NCBI GenBank assembly: GCA_030998225.1
Contig: JAPYXD010000420.1
Coordinates: 186,001 to 250,000 of the forward strand
Length of the DNA: 64,000 nt
Source: Diplolepis rosae
Lineage: Eukaryota; Arthropoda; Insecta; Hymenoptera; Diplolepididae
Direction: 5' to 3'
In this document: positions 22,838 to 34,495 of the stretch, piece after piece
How the letters are laid out: each line of letters opens with the position of its first letter
How positions within the stretch are numbered: position 1 is the stretch's first letter
Made by a program: the position numbers and the translations under genes
The notes under the pieces: model-generated
The model's input: the letters and a program-made list of their open reading frames with translations, nothing else
Databases searched by the model: none
What the model was told of the DNA's origin: nothing

Positions 22838-22939
22838 TATAGGCTCAAAAAAATTTACTTAGGGTCTTGGGACTTTAATTTAGTGGACGTACGGTGATCT
22901 TATTGGCACATATGATACAGGTGTGATAAAAAATAGTAT

Positions 22940-23058
22940 GCGGCGCTCGACCAGCCCTATCCGACGACGGCCTTTTTCAACGTTGAAAAAGTCGTCCGTT
23001 AGTGATGCCACTTGGAACTAATCCGTAAGGCGGTCCCACCTCCGTCCTCTACGATTAA
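22940..23058 (+). repeat. Dispersed repeat, copy 1 (inverted copy at 28.1 kb)
   Basis: Blocks AGCCCTATCCGACGACG, AACTAATCC.TAAGGC and CCACCTC.GTCCTCT match the complement of 28,085-28,200. It contains a perfect 20-bp palindrome, CTTTTTCAACGTTGAAAAAG, at 22,972-22,991, which the other copy lacks. Confidence 0.65.
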
Positions 23059-23250
23059 AGTATTATTTTATATGGAGAAAATTGATGAAAAATTTAAGTT
23101 TTATGATTTTTGAAGAACTAAGATTATCAATTTTATTAAAATAAAATTTTTAAATACTAATCAGAACTTGAAACATAAAAATGTTATAGCACTTTAGAAA
23201 ATTAATCGGAAAAGTACATTAAATAAATTGTCTTGCATATAGGATCCTTA

Positions 23251-24700
23251 CCAGGGGTGTTAGTTGAAGTTTGCCGGTTTTTTCAACAAAGAAAACACTT
23301 AATTCTCAAGGGGATCTCAAAAAAATTTTATTCAAAGTATTGACCATTGGATTCTACACATTTTGCCCATCTTTCAGGCAAATCATGGATACCATTCCAA
23401 AAAAACTTTTTCTCTTTCAAGGCAAACCATTTGACGAGCCATTTTTCGACTTCTTCAAAATTGGCGAAGCGCTGCTCTGCGAGTGAGTGTCCCATCGATG
23501 CGAAAAGGTGAAAGTCGGGCAGGGCGAGGTCTGGAGAGTACAGCCGGTGCGATAATATTTCCCAATTCAATGCTTTTAATGTGTTCTTCACCACTTTAGC
23601 GGTATGAGAGGGTGCGTTGTCATGTTGTAGGATAACTTTGCCATGTCTTCGGGCCCATTCCGGCCGTCTTTCGATCAACGCATGATTCAAATTGATAATT
23701 TGTTGTCGGTAGCGATCCGTATTCACCGTCTCACCAGGTTTTAATAACTCGAAGTACAGCACACCACAATGGTCACACCAAACACAGAGCATTGTCTTAC
23801 GGCCAAAGCGATTTGGCCTTGGAGTCGATGGGCCGACCTCACCAGGTGAAAGCCATGATTTTTTCCGCTTCGGGTTCTCGAAATAAATCCATTTTTCGTC
23901 CCCCGTGACAATTCGATGCAGAAACGATTTCCTTTCGAACCGTTGAAGCAGCATTTTACAAATGGTTTTTCGATTTTCCATTTGTCTATTGTTCAGTTGG
24001 TGTGGTACCCATTTTCCGTACTTTTGGATTTTTCCCATGGCTTTTAAACGTTAGAAAATTGCTCCTCGGGTCACATTTAGTGTTTGTATACACTTTTTTG
24101 TTATAGGAACCTTCAAATCGGCTGTACCTTGCACACCGTTTACCACTGTGCGCGGCGGAGAGTCAACTTCAGTCGCATAAATAATGCACTCCAGTCAAGA
24201 TTTTTACAAACAATAAAATTTTTTTGTGCTCTAATAATAAGGACTATATGTGTGGAAAGTTTGATGTATCTAACATTTGCAGTTTTCTTTTAAATCTATG
24301 TACAAAGTTAAGTTACGATTTTGGCAAAAATGATAGAACAGTCCCCTTAAATCGAAATCTCCACTTTTAAAGTGACGAAACCATGTCTCACATGTTCTAA
24401 TCACTGGAGCACGTTCACCATAAGTTTCTACCAGCAATCGCTGAGCTTCAACTGCTTTTTTTCTTTTGATGAAATAAGAAAAGCAACGAATGCCGCAAAT
24501 GCGATTTACATGGAACGAAACTCGACATATTCACTGAGGTAAACAACTATGATGCTATTATTTTGGCAGAATGTAATTGTGTATTTTTGAAGGTTATTGT
24601 CCATAGAAAAATATGACATAGATGCAAAATCATAGAAATGTATACACATCTCTAGCGACATCTATGAGTAAAACCGGCAAATTTCAGCTAACACCCCTGG
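23251..24700 (-). mobile_element. DD34D mariner element with TIRs and TA duplication (family E)
   Basis: Both ends read CCAGGGGTGTTAG, followed by TTGAAGTTTGCCGGTTTT on the left and CTGAAATTTGCCGGTTTT on the right, with TA immediately outside (23,249-23,250 and 24,701-24,702). At 1,450 bp it is slightly longer than a typical ~1.3-kb mariner. The extra length lies between the N-terminal and catalytic parts of the transposase (~24,040-24,350). Confidence 0.93.
23328..24528 (-). pseudogene. mariner transposase (mauritiana-like), interrupted
   Basis: The N-terminus starts at 24,528 (MSSFVPCKSHLRHSLLFLFH...YGERAPVIRTCETWFRHFKSGDFDL). It loses homology at about 24,350. Homology resumes near 24,060 and is open to the stop at 23,328 for 236 residues: KWVPHQLNNRQMENRKTICK, then TGDEKWIYF (first Asp), GRKTMLCVWCD, LQHDNAPSHT (second Asp) and YSPDLALPDFHLF (third Asp, 34 residues later, DD34D). 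All three catalytic Asp residues survive. The break between DNA-binding and catalytic regions, with stops in the ~300-bp gap, makes it nonfunctional as written. Confidence 0.9.
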
Positions 24701-24702
24701 TA

Positions 24703-25399
24703 TATCACGAATAATTAGTGTGAAATTATTTCTTCATTAATATTCTTTTACCAATATCAATAATAATGGAAATATTAGCAATATATTTATTTATTGCTTG
24801 TCTTAATTAATTGCATTATTTTATGTTGATAATACAAAATATTATGCATTGCATTATGAGTAACAAGAATTTATCATTTGATCTAATATAATTGCTTTAA
24901 TACAGTATTAGTATTAATTATTAAATTGAATTAATATATATAATTAATTCAAGCATCCAATTATTAATGATCTAATAAAAAATTCAATCATAAATTAATT
25001 AAAAAAATATTGTCTATTATTATATTATTATGAAACATTAATTATATTCAAATTATTTTAATGAACTAATATGAAACATTATTGAACGTCAAATTGACAA
25101 ATAATCAAAATATTTAGTCAGTTGAAATCCATACGAAATCTTGCACTGAAATAATTGCGCCATGGAGAGAAAAAGTCGACCAATACATTTTTTTTCATAT
25201 TTGCAAAAAATTGTTATAGCGCCTATTAAAAGGGTGTTCCATTAAATCAAAGAAATTTCAATATTTCATGCGGAAATTGTCAATATTCTGATCTTTTTTT
25301 TAAATTACAGTATGCATGAAAAATATGCAATCAAACTAATAAATAAATCACTCAATAGCATTTTTCAAAAACTTTAAATGTATTTATTATCTACGTTTA
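24703..25399. other. Very AT-rich noncoding stretch
   Basis: Runs of AT/TA with AATTAATT-type palindromes; no gene, RNA or bounded repeat recognised. Confidence 0.55.
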
Positions 25400-26498
25400 C
25401 ACGGAAAAAATAAGTACTGGGAAATTTACTTGACAGTCCTCGAAGCTTAGAACTTCATCGAAAAAAAGAAAGAATGTGCTAGATTAATTCAAGCACAGTC
25501 AATGAATGAAATTCTTTCAAATTTTATTGTATAGTTTATGAAAAAATTATAGAAAGGCAAATAATACTTCTTCTAAAGAGTGCTTCAGGCGTTAAAAGAG
25601 TTTGGATAGAATAATTTGATTAAAAATAGATGAATACCTGCTATACAAGTCAAAAAAACATTCTTGGACTGCGTTTGAAAGTCTTGTGAAATTTTTACTG
25701 ATACGATGCGCAGTTGTCAATGTCAGTTTTTTAGATACGCAAAATTTTTATTACTTTGTAAATTGACATAGACTTCAGAAATTATGAAATTCTTATATTT
25801 GATATTTTAGAGTTCAGTAATTAATTTATTAAAAGTCTCTTCATCTAAAAACTTTTCTTAGCCTTATATAAAATTGATGGCGAAACAAGGCGCAGCAATT
25901 TCTTACACGGCCCTGCATTTTCAAAGGATAAAATGTACCCAATATTTTTTGAGAAGTATCGCAAGTGCTTCAGTAGCCGTGCGGTTTAATTTATAAGGTT
26001 AGATTGCGTTATACATGTAGGTTAGGTAAAAGTTAAGGTTCGAATCCTATCAGCGTAATATTAATTTCAACAGCGGTAATATAATTTGTAATAAAAATCA
26101 ATAAAATGGTATATAAAAAAAAGACAGCTTGCGAAAATAATTTTTGTTTCTTATTGCCTTTGATAGTCCATAAAAATTTCATTAACTGGCTTTGAAGTTT
26201 TCATGCACGAGTGGTGTGCGAGCTCTATCTGCCTATATTCAGAATTTCATAATAATTCGTAAAAATATCCAATCTTTGAACTTTATTTTCTCAAATGATT
26301 CATAGACATTATATCTTTTGCGTACTTAGAATTTTCACGGACTTTCTACTGAATATACTTTTGGAAAGTTCTATACTTTTTCCAGGATTATTGATCTAAT
26401 TGTACAAAAACGGTACTTCTAGTTTTAAGTAACTTTTGAACGTATCTGAAAGTCGAGCACTCTGTCATGTAAATTTCCCAGTACTTATTTTTTCCGTG
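25400..26498. mobile_element. 1.1-kb non-autonomous TIR element, TA-flanked, carrying a SINE
   Basis: The left end CACGGAAAAAATAAGTACTG (continuing GGAAATTTACTTGACAG) matches the complement of the right end. TA lies at 25,398-25,399 and 26,499-26,500. No transposase frame is present. The tRNA-like repeat at 25,901-26,056 lies inside. Confidence 0.9.
25901..26056 (+). repeat. tRNA-derived SINE-like repeat, copy 2
   Basis: Head TCTTACACGGCCCTGCA at 25,901-25,917. The A-box-like AGTAGCCGTGCGGTTTAAT starts at about 25,972 and the B-box-like AAGGTTCGAATCCTATC at 26,035-26,051. The head-to-A-box distance (~72 bp) is close to that of copies 1 and 4. No cloverleaf. Confidence 0.65.
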
Positions 26499-26689
26499 TA
26501 TTTTTATCTATTCTACCATTTCCTAATTTATACTTTTTTTTAAATATTGTATATTTTGGACACAAACATCTAGTAACTGGACCACATTCATTTCATAAAC
26601 TTCCTACTTTTCTCAAGTATAACATTCACTTAATATTATTTTCTAAGAAAATGAATTGATAAAAATGTCTTATTTTCACAAATAAAAAA

Positions 26690-27064
26690 ATCTGCCCGCT
26701 CCGCGGGCACATTCTCATCGCGCGCAGCTCGCTTCGCTCGCAAGTTTGGGCGCGCCCGGGGCGCGCGATTCAATCGTCGCGCTTCGCGCTCCGTTCTTTC
26801 TGGACCTCGCGCTTCGCGCTCGGTCTTGTGCTCTTCGCATACATTTAAGTTTATTTCTTATAATTTGATACTGAAGCTCAAACCAATTTTATAATAATGT
26901 TACAGATAATGTGAATGACACATTTTCTCAAAGTCACTCTATTTCTTTTTGAATTTATGTGAAACAGGAGATTCAATTTACTTGAGGCTCTATCAGCCTT
27001 AAGGAACACATTCTCATCATAACGCTCGCGCTTCGCGCTCGATTTTCTGTATACATTTCAGTAG
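26690..27064. repeat. GC-rich patch with CGCTTCGCG motifs
   Basis: In an otherwise AT-rich window, 26,695-26,830 is GC-dominated. It contains GCCCGCTCCGCGGGC (stem-loop), GGGCGCGCCCGGGGCGCGCG and repeated CTCGCGCTTCGCGCTCG palindromes, with a further copy at ~27,027. It directly precedes the dispersed repeat at 27,065-27,806 and may be its 5' part. Noncoding. Confidence 0.6.
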
Positions 27065-27806
27065 CTTTAGTAATTTGTAAACCTCATTTATGCAAACAAT
27101 TTTCCATATAAACGTTTTTTTTGTATCTCACATATTTTGTCTAAAAAATGGAATTTTTGAATTTTAAACGTTTTTTTGGGAATTGAAACGAAAAATATAT
27201 GTTTTATCAGAAACTGCGTCAGACAAAATTTGTAGATCTTTTTGAAACGAACAACTTTGTATTCTTACGTTTTTTTCGTATTTTACATAGTATTGTTAAA
27301 AAATTGAATTTTGGATTGTCAATAGTTTTTTTTTTAATTAAAAAGAAAAATATGCATCTTATGAACAAATGTTACAATTCAAATTTGTAGGTCTTTATGT
27401 AGAAAATAATATTGTATCATAACGTTTTTTCGTATCTCGTATAATTTAACTGGCAAATGGAATTTTGATTTTGACTTTTTTCGAATTTGAATATGCTGTA
27501 ACATTTCTAATTTTGATTTAATCAAAAAATTTTATCAGGATAATTTGTAGAGATTCATGAGCTCTATCAAAAACCAGTATTGGAACTTTTGATTTATTCA
27601 AAAAATTATTTTCAAAAACACAAAAGTAGTGCTCCATCCCTCAATTTTGATTGGATGTGGCTGGTTAACGAACTTGTCCTTACTTTTTCGGCTCCAATAA
27701 AGTGTACCAAAGCTCAATTCAATCTGATAATTCTATCGAGAGTTATGCCGCACACGACCTATTACAGACAGACAGACAGACACTTTCGTAAAAACCATTT
27801 TTTCTG
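27065..27806 (+). repeat. Dispersed repeat, copy 2 (inverted relative to 4.7 kb)
   Basis: Matches the complement of 4,717-5,470 throughout, including AAACGTTTTTTCGTATCTCG blocks and the final AGACAGACAGACAGACACTT. Similarity ends just after TTTCGTAAAAACCATTTTTTC. Confidence 0.8.
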
Positions 27807-28084
27807 ATTTCTGATTGAAATAATGATAGAATCAGTCACACGCAGTATAAATATATGCTTGTATTTTGTTATGAATATGTTCACCAATTTTTTTTTCACG
27901 TGCCGAAAAGATATCTATAATTGAAAATGATATTATGTATACACTCATGTTTATGATTGAATATATATGCACTAACAACACTAAATTTCAATAATAATAA
28001 AAACAATGACTTGAAATTACGAAATATTTCCATTTTTCCGATAGTTGTTAAAATTTGTTTATGAACACCTTGCAAAACAATACT

Positions 28085-28200
28085 TTCATAGGAGAGGACA
28101 GAGGTGGCGCTGCCTTATGGATTAGTTTTCATTTGGCTTCACTAAGGGACCAAAATTTACCTCGTCGTCGGATAGGGCTACGCTCGACCCTAAGAAGAAT
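28085..28200 (-). repeat. Dispersed repeat, copy 2 (see 22.94 kb)
   Basis: Complement of 22,940-23,058: GAGGACAGAGGTGG..GC, GCCTTATGGATTAGTTT and CGTCGTCGGATAGGGCT are shared. The palindrome of copy 1 is absent. Confidence 0.65.
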
Positions 28201-28350
28201 TTTTCATTCGTGTGAAATTGCGAAACTCGCTGTCGCCTTCAGCTTGTAGTGCAACTTCATAGTCATCCGAAAAAGTGCTTCTTAGGGTGCTTGTGTCACA
28301 AATAATTATTATATTAAGGCCGTATGGTGGGGTCTGACGTCACCATTTTT

Positions 28351-28400
28351 CGGATAAGACAGTAATGCGTTGCAATTTTCTGCATTACTGTCTTCTCCGG
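28351..28400. repeat. Perfect 13-bp stem hairpin
   Basis: AAGACAGTAATGC (28,356-28,368) is followed after 13 nt by its exact complement GCATTACTGTCTT (28,382-28,394), with partial pairing extending to CGGA/TCCGG. Confidence 0.6.
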
Positions 28401-29407
28401 AAAATTTATTTGGAATGTTATTTTATTAAAAAGCGGTTGTTTGTGATTCACTGTCTTGAATTCTATGTTGAAAATGTATTGAACTTTTATCAAGAATAAA
28501 TATTTTTCCAGAAATATCAGTTGATAAAAAATTAAAATTTTTTAATTTTCCTGCTATATTATCTTGAAATTGCTTTATGTAAACAATTTACAAAAAATGA
28601 ACTTTTATCTTATTTACTGCGAACCAACAGGAATGTTTTTTCAAGTAGTACAGTTTTTAAAACACAACATTTAAAAAAAAATTATTGAATTAATTAATAA
28701 TATATCTTGTCCTTGCACTTACACTTAAGCAATATTAATCTTTTAGTATTATTTTAAAAGTACTAGCCCCGTTGCGATAGTACTATCAGAAATACCATGT
28801 GAGTTCAGTCTATTATTTTTTATGAACAGGAAATAAATAATAATTGTGTATGCATTAACTATTTGATTACCATATACTGATGATGATAAAAAGTACAATG
28901 ATATATTAGTAAATATTCACGAATGCGATTCAAATTATGGATTCTTCGATTTATTAATGAAAACAAAAGTATGCTTCATTTAAGGCAGACACATCTGCCT
29001 TTTCTACGCCGTTGAGAATCAATTAGCCACTCTGCGATAAGTTTGACGCTAATATATTATGGTAACCTTTGTTTTGTGAGTTAAGATTTTCAACAGGACT
29101 TACAGCCATGGACCAACCTGGACACCTGACTAGATTTCTACTATACCTACATTTTAGTTTTTGTAACCCTATTTCTGTAATAATTGAGATAGGTAACTGA
29201 AAATTTGTAGAATTAAATAAAATACGCTAATATAGGTCTGTTTTGTCATAAATGTTTATAATTATGAAAACAAATTTCATTGAAGAAAACTAATTTTATA
29301 ATTATAAACATTTATAACCAGATTATAACTCTTACAAATTTTCAATTTGTAATCTTATTTTTTACAGAAATGGGGTTATACAAATTGAAAATGCTGTGAA
29401 GGTACAT
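28401..29407. other. No gene recognised
   Basis: AT-rich. A ~20-bp inverted pair, ATAAATGTTTATAATTAT with ATAATTATAAACATTTAT, lies at about 29,250-29,318. Confidence 0.5.
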
Positions 29408-30212
29408 GGAGAAAAGAGCGCATTGCTGATGCATGCACGGGGACCGATTCAGCCGTGTACCTTTTAAAAATGGCCTGACACGGCTCATGCGTTTCTGCGT
29501 ATGGAGCAGCCTCGCGCTGGACAAGCTATGCAGTGCAGTGCCCCAATATGGTACTTTTACGTCATGCACACGACCATTTACATGCTCGTCCCCACTCCCA
29601 CATGCAATGCGATTTGCGCTGGTTCATTCCATGTTCTTGCAGAGATTGGTTTTTTTAAAATTCGTTTTAAATAAAATAAATAATTATTGAAGAAACCGTG
29701 GTGTAGTTTAAGTAGCTTGCTTCTTAAAGTAATTGGATGTTTGCAGCAAGGTCTTCGGAAAACTGAAAGGTATGTGTTGTTTGAACAAGCCTATAATTCA
29801 TAACCTTAAAATTCCACTGTCACTTGATAATTCTATTTGAATTTGTTTTGATATTTCGTAATATTGATATAAAAATATATGTATACTGAAATTTGATAGT
29901 TGTAAAAAAATTAGAACTTTCTCTCGGGAATTTCTCATGCATCCGACTTATAATGGGCTATAATTCAATCATTTAATACAAAAGTCGTATGACAATAGAA
30001 AATCCATAGCATTATTTTATTCAAAACGACTTTTAAGAAACCAATTTCTGCAGGAACATCGAATGATCGAGCGCAAATTGCATTACACGTGGGAGTGGGG
30101 ACGAGCATGAAAATGTTCGTGCGCACGACGTAAAAGTATTGAGGCACTGTTTTGCCGTGTCTGGACACGGCTCTGCTGTGAAAAGCTAAGTGTGTCCAGC
30201 GCTCTTTTCCCC
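29408..30212. mobile_element. Large inverted-repeat (foldback) element, 0.8 kb
   Basis: The left arm 29,408-29,690 and right arm ~29,990-30,212 are diverged inverted repeats. The outer block is GAAAAGAGCGC/GCGCTCTTTTC. Inner blocks are CTCGTCCCCACTCCCACATG/GTGGGAGTGGGGACGAGCAT and GCAGAGATTGGTTTTTT/AAGAAACCAATTTCTGC. The ~300-bp centre is unrelated AT-rich DNA. Small open frames in the arms are by-products. Confidence 0.75.
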
Positions 30213-30641
30213 GGGTAGGAATTTAGTCAAGTGATTTGGTTTTCTTGTAAAACTTTCAAGCATCTTTTTTGGTTTTGCACATTTTTCATTCGAGACAAAT
30301 CTTTTGATTCTTCTGTGTATAATTGTTTTTTCTGTGCAAAGCTTCTGAAATAAAATGTTGGTATTATGCTTGAAAAAAAAACAAATAGTATCAAAAGCTA
30401 AACACAGCAGTCTCACTCTACAGCATCGGTAAAAATTCAACAATATTTAAACTACTTAATGGACTATCCCTTCGAGATTTCTCTACATATGCAAATAATT
30501 CATAGTTGATATTTAGAAACAGAAATGTTTATCTCACATTAATAAAGAGACATTTTTTTATTTGTATATAATATGGTAGGAGAATTCTTTTTTTACAGCA
30601 AAATTAAAATAGTCAAAAATGTATACCTTTTATTAATTACA
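30213..30641. other. No gene recognised
   Basis: AT-rich; nothing recognisable. Confidence 0.5.
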
Positions 30642-32170
30642 CAGGTCTGCAAATAATGGGTTTGTATTTGTTGTTGGAAAACGAAAAATCATTTCCTGGG
30701 TAATTTTTGGCGTAGAATCCGAATCCGAAATCAAAATCAGCCTATCACGTCAGAATTTGGAAATATTTGAGGTTATGTGCTCGAAAAATGGGGTTTTTCG
30801 CTACATTTGAGGTTATGTAAAGGGCGAAAGAATTTTTTTTGGTTTTTTTCTCAAATGTCATCATTTAGCACTACTCTTTACCTTCAAAATGAGCTATTGA
30901 TCAGTCACGAGCGATTTTTTTCACAATGATACGGCCATATCAAGTTTTGACATTTATTTATCATACTCGGGGGTTCCGGAATTGCTGATTACGAAAATGA
31001 AGTCGCAAGATTGACATTTCCATTTCCAAGATGGCCGGCCGTTTTAAAATGGCGAACTGAAATTTACGGGGAAAACAATATTGGTCTCTAAAATTCTGTA
31101 CTTGAGAGTTTTTTGAGTCACTGAGTACGAATGCATGTGTACAATATGCGAAGTTTTTTCTGTGTATTACGAAGGTCAACCTTCATGAGTCAATTTACTG
31201 GTCTAGCATAAACAAACTTAAATTTCTCAGGGTCGGAAAATTCCTATTTTTAGCGTTACCCAGGAACTACGACGTGGACGTAATACGATTTTGTCCTTTT
31301 TGGGGTGCTTTATTTACGTGAGTCCCCTCGCCTTCCACAATTCGGGTTGCTTTATTAACATGAGTCCCCTTGCCTCTCACCATTAGGAGTGCTTTATTAA
31401 CGTGAGACCCCTTGCCTCTCACTTTTCAGGGTGCTTAATTTAAGTGATAAATTTTCGAATGTAGAATGGTATGCACCAAAGAGTCATTTAGCACTACTCT
31501 TTACCTTCAAAATGAGCTATTGAACAGTCACGAGAGATTTTTTTCACAATGATACGGCCATATCAAGTTTTGACATTTATCCGAACAACCTTATGAGCAT
31601 TCACATTGACTCTTTGGTGCATACCATTTTGCATTCGAAAATTTATCTTGAAAATGTGTGCTTGCGGGTTTTGATGGTCTGTGAATAAGAATTTACAGTC
31701 AGAAAATTGACATTTCCATTTCTAAGGTGGCGAATTCAAAATGGGGGATCGAAATTTACGAAATTGAACGATTTCGCTCTCTAATGTCAATTTTCTGACT
31801 GTAAATTCTTATTTACAGACCATCAAAACCCGCAAGCACACATTTTCAAGATAAATTTTCGAATGCAGAATATCAAAACTTGATATGACCGTATCATTGT
31901 GAAAAAAAATCGCTCGTCACTGTTCAATAGCTGATTTTGAAGGGAAAGAGTAGTGCTGAATGATGACATTTGAGATAAAAACCAAAAAAAATTCTTGCGC
32001 CCTGTACATAACCTCAAAAACAGCGAAAAACGCCATTTTTCAAGCACATAACCTAAATATCTCCAAATCCTGACGTAATAGGCTGATTCTCATTTCGGAT
32101 TCGAATTCTACATTAAAAATTACTCCAAAAACGACCCATAGCTTTTTCACATCAAAACCTTGCAGACCTG
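30642..32170. mobile_element. 1.5-kb palindromic TIR element (family CAGGTCTGCAA, copy 1)
   Basis: It begins CAGGTCTGCAAATAATGG and ends CCTTGCAGACCTG, with possible TTA duplications outside. The second copy is at 59,406-60,600. The interior is repeatedly palindromic: 30,664-30,960 pairs with ~31,865-32,150, and 31,646-31,710 pairs with 31,790-31,860 (CCGCAAGCACACATTTTC block). Three units of the 42-bp minisatellite sit inside. No transposase frame, so non-autonomous. Confidence 0.82.
31305..31440 (+). repeat. 42-bp minisatellite, ~3 units, second locus
   Basis: Units start at 31,305, 31,346 and 31,389 (41, 43 and ~42 bp), of the form GTGCTTTATTAACGTGAGTC then CCCTTGCCTCTCAC. The ~60 bp before it (GCGTTACCCAGGAACTACGA, CGTGGACGTAATAC) also matches the DNA before the 17.5-kb array. 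The similarity therefore includes flanking sequence, not only the repeat unit. Confidence 0.88.
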
Positions 32171-34495
32171 TGTTATATTATCAAGAGCTACAAATTCACT
32201 GTAGTTGACCCACACCTTTATGAATTCTCTATTTCTCTACTGTCCATTAAAACTGAAGAAACAATCTTTATAACAAAGTAATTTCTTCAATTTTCATGCA
32301 TTTAAAATTGAGGATTCGGATTCCATAACCGACGGAGCGCGTGGCCTAGTAGACAAAAGAGGGGATACCGCAATGCGCGAACTTTTTTTTCATTTAAATA
32401 AAAAGTTTGGAAAAATTATCCAAAAAGACGTGGCAGTAGATGTTAAATGTCATCCCGCATATTTTTTCTTTCATAACTTTTTGTGTCAGAACTCTAGTTT
32501 TCTTTATAATCGAAGAAAACCGTATTTTTTGAATGTACGAAATCAATCGACTTTTTACAATCAACTCGCTGTTTACCGTACAAAATTGTCCGGAATAGTC
32601 TGAAATTTTATCAGCAGATTAAAAAAACCCTAGAGCTTCAAATGTTTATGTTCAACATAACAATATTCTCAATTTGTTAATAATTTTTATTATAACAATT
32701 GCGGCTGGCAAAATCCTCATTTTTCATCTTCAAATAAAACAAGTATGCGAAGAAGCTTAGAGTTGAGAGAACTTTTAGCGAGAAAGTTGTTCAGCAGGCT
32801 TTCAGGCAGATTTTAAATATATTTTGAGATTTTTTAATCTAAAACTGCGGTCAGGATGGGAATTTCTTTAACTACGTCCAAGCGCACCGATACCGTCAAG
32901 AGATTTATCGATCGAACGCGGAGAAAAGGAGATGCACTCATGCCGAAAGCACGCGATTCGACAGAGTTGCAACATCAATTTTGCCAATTAGTTTTCTTTA
33001 TTCATATCTATTCTGTAAAAATTATTTAGAAACACTAGACGAATGGGATGAAATGATATATATTGTATATATACACTTCATATTGGCAATAATATAACAA
33101 AGTTTGAACATTTATCGTTAAATATACGTCAAAATAATCGTTATTACAGGTTTGGTAGTTACATATTGAAAATTAGCTCAAAATTTGTGGAATTTTTGAG
33201 GACTAATACATTTTGTAAGATAAATACCCGAAATATTCGTGAAAATGTAAGACAAGCAACCTATTATTAAAAACATTTCATTTGACAGATCAAAATTATA
33301 TGAATCAAATATCTTAGAATTATGATGCTGATAATGTTTCTTCCTTATCTCTTCTAACGGTTTTTGTACCTAATACTTTGTACTTTCATGTTTTATGTAC
33401 CTATACAGCTTGCATCATCGATAAATAAATAAAAATCGTGGTTACTTTAGAATTGCTTAATTTGCAAGTTTTCTTTCGAGACGATGAATTTTTTATGAGA
33501 ATGAAAGATCTACAAGAGTACAGTGATTGTTTATAAATATTTTGAAATTATTTCTCACCATATATATTTTAAAAAAAAGACATTGTATAAGAGAATAGTG
33601 ATTTAATAGTGAAATAGCATAATTCAAAATCTGAATTTTATTTCATTATTATTTACTCTATACTGTTATTAAACATAGGATATTGGAAAATAAAGGCAAT
33701 GCATTGATAAAGAAGAATAGACAAATCCAAAAATATTATTTTACATAAAAGAAAGATTGAATAGATGATTCTCTAGATTGATGCTGATGGCTCAGAGGTT
33801 CAGTAGGCAATAAAAAAGTGTATCGAATAGCCAGGAATAATCCAAATAACGCATTAAAATAGAAATGATTTGGTTCTTATTTTAGATTATATCACGTAAA
33901 GAGATGAAGTGGATACAGACGCAGATTTTAATTAAAGATAGCCAACAGAAAGGTAGCTCGGGTCAGTTGAGAAAATCCAATGGACCATAACAGAAGTAAC
34001 AAAAAGTAACCTTGGATAATTTTGGATAAGTAAAGAATATTCGAAACGAGATCGAGTTGTTAGTTGTTCATATAAGGTCAACCTCATTGACACTATTAGC
34101 CCAATAACGCTAAAGCTAACTATACATATTATTATATACATATGATAGAATATAACAGATTTTAACGCTGGATTTCATTTCTACCTGAATAGAACTACTG
34201 ATTCTCTGTTGATTTTCTTGGTGCTTTCTTACATTTCTTTTGCTTTCCTTGCAACTATTGTGGTTTTCTTCTGATCTCCATGGTACTTTCTTGGTTGTCT
34301 TTTGCACCTCGTATACTCTTTGGGTTTTCTTTTAATTCTCTTTTAATACAACTAGTGGATAATCACTAAAACAAATAGTGTTTAAAACTGCGGTGCATGT
34401 ACGAAAGCTTCGTGACGAACAGAAAAAACACGATCAAACACGATTGCGGTGCAGACAAATTCTAAAAATCACTAGTTTATAAGAGGAGTCCACTA
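32171..34495. other. 2.3 kb with no recognisable gene
   Basis: Mostly AT-rich. 34,190-34,340 is pyrimidine-rich with TTCTTTTGCTTTCC-like repeats, resembling the stretch at 44,040-44,250. No exons, RNAs or bounded elements seen. Confidence 0.5.

Noticed and set aside
26695..26760. Helitron end (GC-rich stem near a terminus)
   Set aside because: The stem-loop is there, but no CTRR end, no 5' TC boundary between A and T, and no Rep/helicase sequence could be shown.
27199..27807. Two small proteins conserved between 4.7-5.3 kb and 27.2-27.8 kb
   Set aside because: The frames match only because the underlying dispersed repeat is duplicated; changes are not confined to third positions and there is no domain.
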